Shown here: piece after piece, positions 1 through 5,130 of the stretch
How positions within the stretch are numbered: the first letter of the stretch is position 1
Layout of the letters: each line of letters opens with the position of its first letter
Source: an uncultured Lachnospiraceae bacterium
GTDB lineage: Bacteria > Bacillota_A > Clostridia > Lachnospirales > Lachnospiraceae
Assembly (NCBI GenBank): GCA_902795835.1
Contig: CADBNA010000495.1
Coordinates: forward strand, 1 to 5,130
Direction of reading: 5' to 3'
Length of the DNA: 5,130 nt
The notes under the pieces: generated by a model
What the model was told of the DNA's origin: nothing
Databases searched by the model: none
Seen by the model: the letters and a program-made list of their open reading frames with translations, nothing else
Translations under genes and position numbers: made by a program

Positions 1-39
1 GTGGATATCTGGGACTGACAGTATGACTGCAGAGCTGTA

Positions 40-65
40 AGGCTGGTTTCCGCTCAAACCTGCCT
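40..65 (+). promoter_or_regulatory. Hairpin in the upstream leader of the FNT gene
   Basis: The arms AGGC-T-GGTTT (40-49) and AAACC-T-GCCT (56-65) pair over nine base pairs with one T-T mismatch, closing a six-base loop CCGCTC. No T run follows, so it is not an intrinsic terminator by itself. Its 5' arm contains GGCTG (41-45), the same five bases that begin the 5' arm of the terminator-like hairpin at 109. It could therefore in principle compete for the terminator's 3' arm. The structure is seen directly; a regulatory role is inference. Confidence 0.4.
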
Positions 66-96
66 GACACAGAACGAATCTTCAAGTAAATACAAT
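64..96 (+). promoter_or_regulatory. Weak candidate sigma-A promoter
   Basis: CTGACA (64-69) resembles a -35 element and is followed after 17 bases by TAAATA (87-92), a poor -10. A better -10, TACAAT (91-96), lies 21 bases downstream of the -35, which is too far for normal spacing. Use of TACAAT would start transcription near 103, just before the terminator-like hairpin. This is offered as a possibility only; the true promoter may lie upstream of the window. Confidence 0.2.
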
Positions 97-108
97 GAAC
101 GCAGAATT

Positions 109-157
109 GGCTGACGCTGGAGGGCTGTATTGTTATCCGCGTCAGCCTGTTTGTTTT
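109..157 (+). terminator. Terminator-like hairpin immediately before the FNT ribosome binding site
   Basis: GGCTGACGC (109-117) is exactly complementary to GCGTCAGCC (139-147). After a bulged T118, GGA/TCC (119-121 with 136-138) adds three more pairs, leaving a 14-base loop. The T-rich run TGTTTGTTTT (148-157) follows on the + side, as expected for a rho-independent terminator in this direction. Only two bases separate the T run from the AGGAGG of the next gene. It either ends transcription of an upstream gene or works as a conditional attenuator in the leader of the FNT gene. Confidence 0.65.
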
Positions 158-159
158 AC

Positions 160-165
160 AGGAGG
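160..165 (+). promoter_or_regulatory. Ribosome binding site of the FNT gene
   Basis: AGGAGG, a full-strength Shine-Dalgarno core, lies five bases before the ATG at 171 and fixes that start. It directly abuts the T run of the preceding terminator-like hairpin. Confidence 0.85.
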
Positions 166-170
166 ATGCT

Positions 171-1010
171 ATGAATTTCTTTTCACCGAATGATGTTGCC
201 AGAAATTACATCCAGATCGGAAAAAGCAAGGTAAATACTCCGACAGGCAAGATGATTATTCTCGCTGTAATGGCGGGAGTGTTTATTGCTATTGGCGGGA
301 TCTCTGCGACGACGGTTGCCGTAGCTGTGGAGCCTGCATCGCTGGGCAAACTGCTGGGAGCGGTCGTTTTTCCCGGAGGGCTTACCATGGTGTTGATTGC
401 CGGTTCCGAACTGTTTACCGGCAACTGTCTGCTTATCATTCCCCTGCTTGATAAGGCCGTAACCTTTAAGGGCGTACTCAAAAACTGGCTGTTCGTCTAT
501 ATTGGCAATATGATTGGCAGCATCCTTCTTGCGGCCGCCGTTGTCTTCAGTCACCAGGTCGGTCTTTTCAACAACAACGTAGCGGTATCCGTCATTTCAA
601 CCGCAGCGGCAAAATGCAGTCTGTCCTTCGGAGACGCGCTTATCAAGGGAATTCTCTGTAATTTCCTCGTATGCATAGCGGTCTGGATTTCGTTTGCGGC
701 AAAGGATATTGTCGGCAAGATAATCGGAGTCTTCTTTCCGATCGTGATGTTCGTGCTCTGCGGATTTGAGCACAGCGTCGCAAATATGTACTATATATCC
801 GCCGGACTGTTCGCCAATTCCGTTCCGGCGTATGCCTCGGCTGCGGCGGAGATAGACACAGGCATGCTTACGGCCGGAAGGATGTTCGCAGCCAATCTTC
901 TTCCGGTCACGATTGGAAATATTATAGGCGGAGCAATCTGCGTCGGACTGCCATACTGGTATATTTATCTGAACCGCAAAAACAGGATAGATATTCTTAC
1001 CAGCGACTGA
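171..1010 (+). CDS. Formate/nitrite transporter (FNT) family anion channel
   Basis: A 279-residue integral membrane protein of the FocA/NirC/HSC family, which forms pentameric channels moving small monovalent anions (formate, nitrite or hydrosulfide, often with a proton) across the cytoplasmic membrane. Length matches the family (about 250-290). Visible hallmarks: hydrophobic helices around 27-50, 62-90 (broken), 104-127, 156-176, 183-197 (broken) and 241-265; the broken-helix loop GSELFTGNCLL (78-88), where L81 and T83 match the FocA constriction and loop threonine; and GFEHSVANMY (198-207), where H201 matches the central histidine and F194 the second constriction residue. The ATG is set by AGGAGG five bases upstream. 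The specific anion cannot be read from sequence: no pyruvate formate-lyase, nitrite or sulfite reductase gene is adjacent. The nearby terminator-like hairpin suggests leader control. Family assignment is very secure; substrate is open. Confidence 0.95.
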   Translation: MNFFSPNDVARNYIQIGKSKVNTPTGKMIILAVMAGVFIAIGGISATTVAVAVEPASLGKLLGAVVFPGGLTMVLIAGSELFTGNCLLIIPLLDKAVTFKGVLKNWLFVYIGNMIGSILLAAAVVFSHQVGLFNNNVAVSVISTAAAKCSLSFGDALIKGILCNFLVCIAVWISFAAKDIVGKIIGVFFPIVMFVLCGFEHSVANMYYISAGLFANSVPAYASAAAEIDTGMLTAGRMFAANLLPVTIGNIIGGAICVGLPYWYIYLNRKNRIDILTSD

Positions 1011-1013
1011 CGC

Positions 1014-1027
1014 CTCTGTGCACAGAG
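1014..1027. repeat. Perfect 14-base palindrome after the FNT stop
   Basis: CTCTGTGCACAGAG reads the same on both strands and starts three bases after the FNT stop codon. No T run follows, so it is not a standard terminator. It could be a binding site for a dimeric regulator of the downstream gene, or form a short hairpin with a TGCA loop that protects the upstream mRNA 3' end. Confidence 0.45.
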
Positions 1028-1097
1028 TGTGAAGGCATGAGATTCCCGCAGGATTACACAGGATTCACTGCATGAAAACAGACAGGGAGGAGCAGGT

Positions 1098-1430
1098 ATG
1101 GTTACAACAACAACACAGATCATCGAAGGACACAAGATCGTAAAGTATAAAAAGGTTCTGACAGAATACGAATTTGCCGGCGGCAAACTGGGCTGCGGGG
1201 AAGGCGAAGCGCCGAAAAGCATTAATGAGATGACGCGGGATGAATTTGACAAGGCATTTGCAGATGCCACATCCGCCGCGTTCAGCAAGCTCGTTGCACA
1301 TGCCAGGGAGCTCAACGCAAACGCGATAATAGGTGCGGGAACGGAATACAAATTCTGCGGACCGGGAAATGAGACCCTCATGGTCATTGCAAAAGGCACG
1401 GCTGTTATAGTAGATGCATCCTATTATTAA
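1098..1430 (+). CDS. YbjQ/UPF0145 family protein (putative heavy-metal-binding domain)
   Basis: A 110-residue soluble, presumably cytoplasmic protein of the YbjQ family (UPF0145, 'putative heavy-metal-binding domain'), whose members are about 100-110 residues and form small oligomers; the physiological role is not established. Visible family features: an N-terminal strand TTTQIIEGHKIVKY (3-16) corresponding to the usual 'T.....G..I..Y' opening; a long helix (47-73) ending in AHARELNANAIIG (67-79), the characteristic 'A..LGADAVVG' region; and a final strand pair around MVIAKGTAVIV (95-105). It has two cysteines, C33 in a glycine-rich loop and C87, which could bind metal, though this is untested. 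The start has a strong GGGAGGAG (1085-1092) at proper spacing. It sits 87 bases after the FNT gene with no terminator in between, and is probably co-transcribed with it; a strong terminator follows. Confidence 0.85.
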   Translation: MVTTTTQIIEGHKIVKYKKVLTEYEFAGGKLGCGEGEAPKSINEMTRDEFDKAFADATSAAFSKLVAHARELNANAIIGAGTEYKFCGPGNETLMVIAKGTAVIVDASYY

Positions 1431-1456
1431 CCGGAATGCTTCCCGCAGGCGGATTG

Positions 1457-1494
1457 AACCTAAAAATCTGTTGAAGAATTTTAGGTTTTCTTTT
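1457..1494 (+). terminator. Intrinsic terminator after the YbjQ-family gene
   Basis: AACCTAAAA (1457-1465) pairs perfectly with TTTTAGGTT (1479-1487). Inside, after one A-A mismatch, TCT (1467-1469) pairs with AGA (1475-1477), leaving the loop GTTGA. The run continues as TTTTCTTTT (1486-1494). It starts 27 bases after the stop at 1430. The stem is AT-rich, so it may be of moderate strength. The loop also provides the first bases of a -35-like element, so this site overlaps the probable promoter of the next gene. Confidence 0.7.
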
Positions 1495-1499
1495 ATATT
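1471..1499 (+). promoter_or_regulatory. Probable sigma-A promoter of the channel gene, nested in the terminator
   Basis: TTGAAG (1471-1476; four of six matches to TTGACA) and TATATT (1494-1499; five of six matches to TATAAT) are separated by exactly 17 bases. Transcription would begin near 1506, giving a leader of about 40 bases. The -35 element begins in the loop of the preceding terminator hairpin and the -10 begins at the last T of its T run. Confidence 0.5.
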
Positions 1500-1534
1500 A
1501 AATTTGGAAAAATTTTGTCTGCACACAGCACAGC

Positions 1535-1544
1535 GGGAGAGAGG
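1535..1544 (+). promoter_or_regulatory. Ribosome binding site deciding the TTG start of the channel gene
   Basis: GGGAGAGAGG lies just before TTG1547, with its GGAG core seven bases away. The reading frame has a stop at 1499-1501 and no ATG or GTG between that stop and 1547, so this purine run supports the TTG start rather than the internal ATG at 1619. Confidence 0.7.
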
Positions 1545-1546
1545 TT

Positions 1547-4336
1547 TTGAAGCACAGGAAATTGAGGTGGTTTCTGATTGTATTGTCGGGCCTGATTGCA
1601 GTGACCTGTTCTGTCGGTATGATCTCTTTTAAGGTCATTGCAAATTCGTATCAGGAGCTTAACGATATGATCACTGCTTCTTCCCGGACGCTGCGGCAGG
1701 TCCTTCCCGAATTCAACGGGAGTGAACAGCTTTACCGGGAAGTACAGGACGAGATGAACACAGCTGTGCTTCATGGCTTTGCGTATCAGCTGGCACAAAA
1801 AGAGAAAATATCTGCTGAGGAATTTGAGAGAAAATGCCAGCGTTACGGGGTTGAGGGCGGATTTGTCGAGACGCCGGACGGACAGGTCATATGTGCTGCC
1901 GGAGAGGATGTCAGAGAACGCTATGAAGCATCTCTTTCCGAAGAAGACAGCAGCCACAAAGAGCTGTTTTATTCTGAGACGCTCCCGGATAAACGGGTTC
2001 TCGTACTGGAGTTTTCCGGCGAAGATCTGGAGGAACTTATCGATTACTCTGTTGCCTGGATGAACCGGGTCCAGAAGCTCCGGATCGGGCAGACGGGCTT
2101 TTGCTGTGTTCTCTCACAGGATGGAACCATCATTTCTCATCCGGAGAAAAGGCTTACTCTCGAAGAGGAGACCCGCTTTGACATTGAGAACACATCCTTT
2201 CTCATTAAAGGGCTTTCCCTTTTTGTTCTGGAATCTCAAAACGCCAGGGATTCATACAATTACTCAATGATCGGCAAACTGATCCCGTTTCAGGGCTATA
2301 ACATTCTCTGCGGTGTGACGCTGCCGGAATATCTGAAGACTCACTTTCTGGCAGCGATGAGCTTTCCCCTGCTGCTCTTCCTGACGCTGTATGTGTTCTT
2401 CCGTTATCTTCTGCTTCTGCGCAGGATTCCCAAAAAGGCTGTCCTGCACAGGCTGTCTGTCGCCGGACTGATCGGGCTGATTTTCGTCTTTTCCTCCAGC
2501 TTATTCCTGCAGGCGGTTAATGGAAGGGCAGACCAGATGTCTGCCGTCGGCAATCACGCACAGAATGCCGTAGACGCTCTGGAACGAAACGAAGAGATCA
2601 GGGACTATATTACAATATGGTTTAATTTCCAGCAGCTGAATAAATGCTTTATCGCGGCTGATATTCTGTATGAGGAGCAGAACGGGCTTACCCGGAGCGA
2701 TGTACAGAAGATATCGGAAATGCTGGGGACAACCTGGTGTTTCTTATATGACGACAGCGGCCATGTGGTGCTGACGGATTCACCTTATGATCATTTTGTG
2801 CTCTCCAAAATCGATGGCAGCCAGTCTTCCGCCTTTCTTCCGCTGCTCGAAGGAGTGGAATACGTGGTCCAGGATCCTATGCCCGATGATGTCTCCGGAG
2901 ATGAGATGCAGTATGTCGGCGTCTCCGTGCGCGATGAAAACGACCTGGCAGACGGGTTTGTCCAGATTGCCGTAGACCGCGCGCTGTACCGGAAGATGAT
3001 TGATGCGCTGGGAATCCGGCAGGAAATTGAAAACATCGGTGTCAATCAATCGGAATCCGCCTTTGCGTTGAATCTGGAGAGCGGGATCATTGACTATGCA
3101 ACTAACCCGGATCTCGTCGGCCTGGCCATTTCCAAGGATGCGTTTGAGAATCTCGACAGCAGCTATAACGGGTACCTGAACTTCAACGGGACCGGGTATA
3201 TTGCCGGAATCCGTCAGACGGATTCCTATCTCATCTCCGCTATGACCCCAAAGAATTCTCTCACGCCTGACATGCTCCGGACTTCCCTGATCCTCTGCGG
3301 ACTGCTGCTTGCCGCTCTCGCAGTATATGCCCTCCTTTTTCCGGGCAGCACGGGACAGGAAGAGAACAGCAGTCAGACACGCACGCCTCCGGAGGGATCA
3401 CTGAAAGGCATCCTGCAGCGCCTTCTGTTTATGATATGCCTGCTGCTGACACTGCAGTATCTGTTTTCGGCATATCATTCTCAGGAATATCCCCACAGCG
3501 GGATTGCTCTGATCGAGTTCATCATGAACGGAAACTGGCAGCGGGAACTGAATCTGTTCTCTGTTGCATACAGCCTGTTTATAGCCGTTTTTGCCGCCGC
3601 CACCTTCGGCCTCCTCAGCAGTCTTCTGAACCAGCTGGCCAAAATCGGCTCTCCGCATGTGCAGACATTATGCTATCTGGGCAAAAACATCCTGAAATAC
3701 GCCTTCCTTCTGGCGGTTCTGTATTACTGCCTGGCGCAGTTCGGTGTGGATTCGCGGACACTCCTGGCTTCTGCCGGCATCATGTCGCTGGTCATCGGCC
3801 TCGGGGCCAAGGACCTCATTACCGATATTCTGGCCGGACTGTTCATTATTTTTGAGCGGACCTTTGAGGTGGGAGATTTTGTGACGATAGACGACTTTTA
3901 TGGTTTTGTACAGGAAATCGGCCTGCGCACGACAAAAGTTGCTTTTCAGTCCAACGTCAAAATCTACAATAATTCGGACATCCGGAAAGTGGTCAACCGC
4001 AGGGGCAGCAGGCAGCGGGTCATTGTTGAACTCGGCATGTCGCTGGATGAAAGTCTGGAACATGCGGAAACCGTCTTCAACCGGGAATTGCCTGCCCTGA
4101 AGGATAAGATACCCGGTGCGCTCGAAGCGCCCGCCTGCAGAGGCGTGGCCGAGATCACAGACAGGGTCTGGAAGCTGCGCATTATCCTTGAATGTGAACC
4201 CAGCCTTCAGTTTGCCGCACGCGCCCAGCTTCTCAGAGAACTGAAACTGATTGCCGATCAGAACGGATTATGCCTGGCCGGCAAACAGTACGACATTTTG
4301 GAAATAGAAGGACTCGAGGGCGAAGAAATCGTATGA
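1547..4336 (+). CDS. MscS-family mechanosensitive channel with two extracytoplasmic Cache-like sensor domains
   Basis: A 929-residue membrane protein, over three times the length of E. coli MscS (286). Order: membrane helix 8-30; extracytoplasmic domain 31-266, double-Cache-like, with IGQTGFCCVLSQDGTIISHP (180-199) typical of Cache strands; helices 267-291 and 301-324 around a basic cytoplasmic loop (RRIPKK); second extracytoplasmic domain 325-575 with WCFLYDDSGHVVLTD (397-411) and a later PAS-like half (505-565); helices 577-598, 619-642, 668-695 and 714-734; pore helix 739-769 with AGIMSLVIGLGAKD (743-756); then FERTFEVGDFV (769-779), the MscS beta-domain entry, and an alpha/beta tail. Eight helices put both termini inside, as MscS requires. 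MscS channels release solutes on hypo-osmotic shock; Cache domains bind small ligands outside. Ligand gating or modulation is inference. It starts with TTG, supported by a GGAG core; without this start the first membrane anchor would be lost. The exported-protein gene follows closely. Confidence 0.88.
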   Translation: MKHRKLRWFLIVLSGLIAVTCSVGMISFKVIANSYQELNDMITASSRTLRQVLPEFNGSEQLYREVQDEMNTAVLHGFAYQLAQKEKISAEEFERKCQRYGVEGGFVETPDGQVICAAGEDVRERYEASLSEEDSSHKELFYSETLPDKRVLVLEFSGEDLEELIDYSVAWMNRVQKLRIGQTGFCCVLSQDGTIISHPEKRLTLEEETRFDIENTSFLIKGLSLFVLESQNARDSYNYSMIGKLIPFQGYNILCGVTLPEYLKTHFLAAMSFPLLLFLTLYVFFRYLLLLRRIPKKAVLHRLSVAGLIGLIFVFSSSLFLQAVNGRADQMSAVGNHAQNAVDALERNEEIRDYITIWFNFQQLNKCFIAADILYEEQNGLTRSDVQKISEMLGTTWCFLYDDSGHVVLTDSPYDHFVLSKIDGSQSSAFLPLLEGVEYVVQDPMPDDVSGDEMQYVGVSVRDENDLADGFVQIAVDRALYRKMIDALGIRQEIENIGVNQSESAFALNLESGIIDYATNPDLVGLAISKDAFENLDSSYNGYLNFNGTGYIAGIRQTDSYLISAMTPKNSLTPDMLRTSLILCGLLLAALAVYALLFPGSTGQEENSSQTRTPPEGSLKGILQRLLFMICLLLTLQYLFSAYHSQEYPHSGIALIEFIMNGNWQRELNLFSVAYSLFIAVFAAATFGLLSSLLNQLAKIGSPHVQTLCYLGKNILKYAFLLAVLYYCLAQFGVDSRTLLASAGIMSLVIGLGAKDLITDILAGLFIIFERTFEVGDFVTIDDFYGFVQEIGLRTTKVAFQSNVKIYNNSDIRKVVNRRGSRQRVIVELGMSLDESLEHAETVFNRELPALKDKIPGALEAPACRGVAEITDRVWKLRIILECEPSLQFAARAQLLRELKLIADQNGLCLAGKQYDILEIEGLEGEEIV

Positions 4337-4404
4337 CGGCGGAATTGTTTTCAGCCCCCACTGCTTCTTTGCCGGAGACTGTTATAAGAAAGGGATGTTA
4401 TGTT

Positions 4405-5088
4405 ATGAGGCGTGTATTGCAGTTTTTAAGTATTATAGCATTCTCTGCGCTCATGATGAATGTATACTGTGCAGAGCCCGGAGCGGAAGTGCAGACAGCA
4501 TCTGACAGCCGCACAGAGGAAACGGAACTGAAGGAGCAGGACGGCGTTTTTACCTATAAACACGATCCGAGAGATATTCCGGAGGCAATGGCGGACATCA
4601 TAGAGAATGCAGATGCCGTATATGGGTTTTCTCCGGATCCGGAGTCTCAGCGGCTGGGCACGTATGCGGAATTTGACTGGACAGATCCAGAATTTGTAGC
4701 CCAGGCACAGAAGGAGCGCAGGGACTATCATGAATCCCTGGAATCCATGACGGATATCCTGTATCGGATGAGAGAGGAAGATGCGTCGATCGAAGAGATG
4801 GCGAGAGCCGTTTCAGAGGAGCGGAACCGTCTGCGGCTCGAAGCCTGCAAGGATGATCCGGAAGCGCTGGCGGCCGCCAAAGAGAGCAATCTGAAAACAT
4901 ACGGGCATGAAGAAGGACCGACGCCGGATGAATTGTACGAGAAATACGGGTCCTGGGAAATAGTCCTGCAGAAGGCTTTCAGCCCCAATCTGGGCATGGA
5001 TGCCTGCTGCGGCCTGTACGATGAGTATTACCGGCTTTATATAGAACTCGGGTATGTGGATACCGCTGCTGAAACTGAAGAGAACTGA
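4405..5088 (+). CDS. Exported acidic protein of unknown function
   Basis: A 227-residue protein starting with a classical signal peptide: MRR, a hydrophobic stretch VLQFLSIIAFSALMM (4-18), then a probable signal peptidase site near YCA-EP (21-25). C22 is not in a good lipobox (N-V-Y-C), so a lipoprotein is less likely. An acidic, low-complexity linker (27-46) leads to a helical domain of about 170 residues rich in charged and aromatic residues, including GFSPDPESQRLGTYAEFDW (74-92), GPTPDELYEKYGSWEIVLQK (171-190) and GMDACCGLYDEYY (197-209). I do not recognise a named family, though the style is that of uncharacterised exported proteins of gut clostridia. AAAGGG (4389-4394) precedes ATG4405 at a slightly long spacing. 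An in-frame ATG at 4333 overlaps the channel stop (ATGA) but would bury the signal peptide behind 24 residues. It is probably co-transcribed with the channel. Confidence 0.75.
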   Translation: MRRVLQFLSIIAFSALMMNVYCAEPGAEVQTASDSRTEETELKEQDGVFTYKHDPRDIPEAMADIIENADAVYGFSPDPESQRLGTYAEFDWTDPEFVAQAQKERRDYHESLESMTDILYRMREEDASIEEMARAVSEERNRLRLEACKDDPEALAAAKESNLKTYGHEEGPTPDELYEKYGSWEIVLQKAFSPNLGMDACCGLYDEYYRLYIELGYVDTAAETEEN

Positions 5089-5106
5089 CAACTGAAGAGA
5101 ACTGAC
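5073..5106 (+). repeat. 17-base perfect tandem duplication at the gene end
   Basis: AACTGAAGAGAACTGAC occurs at 5073-5089 and again, with no gap, at 5090-5106. The identity extends one base further. The first copy encodes the last residues (ETEEN) and stop of the exported protein; the second is untranslated. Each unit itself contains AACTGA twice, which could favour slippage. It appears to be a recent local duplication rather than a regulatory array. Confidence 0.85.
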
Positions 5107-5130
5107 ATATAACAGCATTTATTGGTGATA

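Larger units (their letters stand above)
1..108. other. Upstream non-coding stretch / possible leader
   Basis: No complete gene is visible here. All three + frames meet a stop early (16-18, 24-26 and 38-40), so at most the last few codons of an upstream gene could lie at the very start, and the sequence does not identify it. The stretch holds one hairpin (40-65) and a weak promoter-like element around 64-96. It may be a gene-to-gene spacer or the 5' part of a structured leader for the channel gene at 171. Confidence 0.5.

Noticed and set aside
1..40. C-terminal tail of an upstream gene
   Set aside because: All three + frames end within 40 bases, so up to a dozen codons might remain, too few to show coding or to choose a frame.
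1..170. A known riboswitch class in front of the FNT gene
   Set aside because: I could not match conserved cores of the classes I know (for example ZTP, fluoride, preQ1, THF) to this stretch; only generic hairpins are visible.
965..1526. Two overlapping minus-strand open frames (144 and 153 codons) opposite the YbjQ-family gene
   Set aside because: They lie opposite a well-supported family gene with its own ribosome binding site, and their translations are cysteine-rich or low-quality with no recognisable domain.
1414..1632. A 72-codon + strand open frame running through the terminator and promoter
   Set aside because: It overlaps the end of the YbjQ-family gene and the start of the channel, lacks a ribosome binding site, and reads through a terminator hairpin.
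3436..3855. A 139-codon + strand open frame inside the channel gene
   Set aside because: It is an out-of-frame shadow of the MscS pore region, which is clearly coding in its own frame.
4337..4404. Possible terminator or promoter between the channel and the exported protein
   Set aside because: CGGC (4337-4340) and GCCG (4371-4374) give only a four-pair stem with a long loop and no T run. TATAAG (4383-4388) resembles a -10 but has no acceptable -35 at normal spacing.
4462..4473. Lipoprotein signal (lipobox) at C22 of the exported protein
   Set aside because: The residues before the cysteine are N-V-Y, not the small residues required at -1 and -3; ordinary signal peptidase cleavage is more likely.
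4598..5118. Several minus-strand open frames opposite the exported-protein gene
   Set aside because: They have no ribosome binding sites or recognisable domains, while the + frame has a signal peptide and protein-like composition.

Overview
The window looks like chromosomal DNA from an anaerobic, low- to mid-GC Firmicute, most likely a gut clostridium of the Lachnospiraceae type. This rests on overall gene style: near-balanced base composition, strong AGGAGG/GGGAG ribosome binding sites, a TTG start, AT-rich intergenic signals, and protein families (formate/nitrite channel, YbjQ, multi-domain MscS, small exported acidic protein) common in that group. The taxonomic call is an inference; no rRNA or marker gene is present.

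All four supported genes lie on the + strand. Positions 1-170 hold no complete gene but contain two hairpins; the second (109-147, then a T-rich run) looks like an intrinsic terminator and sits just before the ribosome binding site of the first gene. 171-1010 encodes a formate/nitrite transporter (FNT) family channel. After an 87-base gap with a perfect 14-base palindrome comes 1098-1430, a YbjQ/UPF0145 family protein. 1431-1546 holds an AT-rich terminator hairpin with a promoter-like element overlapping it.

1547-4336 is the centrepiece: a 929-residue mechanosensitive channel (MscS family) whose C-terminal pore and cytoplasmic domain are preceded by two successive 'membrane helix - large extracytoplasmic Cache-like sensor - membrane helix' modules. 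This suggests a channel gated or tuned by external ligands. 4405-5088 encodes an exported acidic protein of unknown function, only 68 bases downstream with no terminator between, so probably co-transcribed with the channel. The gene's last codons lie in a 17-base perfect tandem duplication (5073-5106).

Reading the genes together: all but YbjQ act at or outside the membrane (anion channel, sensor-gated solute channel, exported protein). Whether they form one functional unit is not shown. The terminator/promoter at 1457-1499 splits them into two probable transcription units: FNT-ybjQ, and mscS-exported protein. No tRNA, rRNA, mobile element or CRISPR array was seen.
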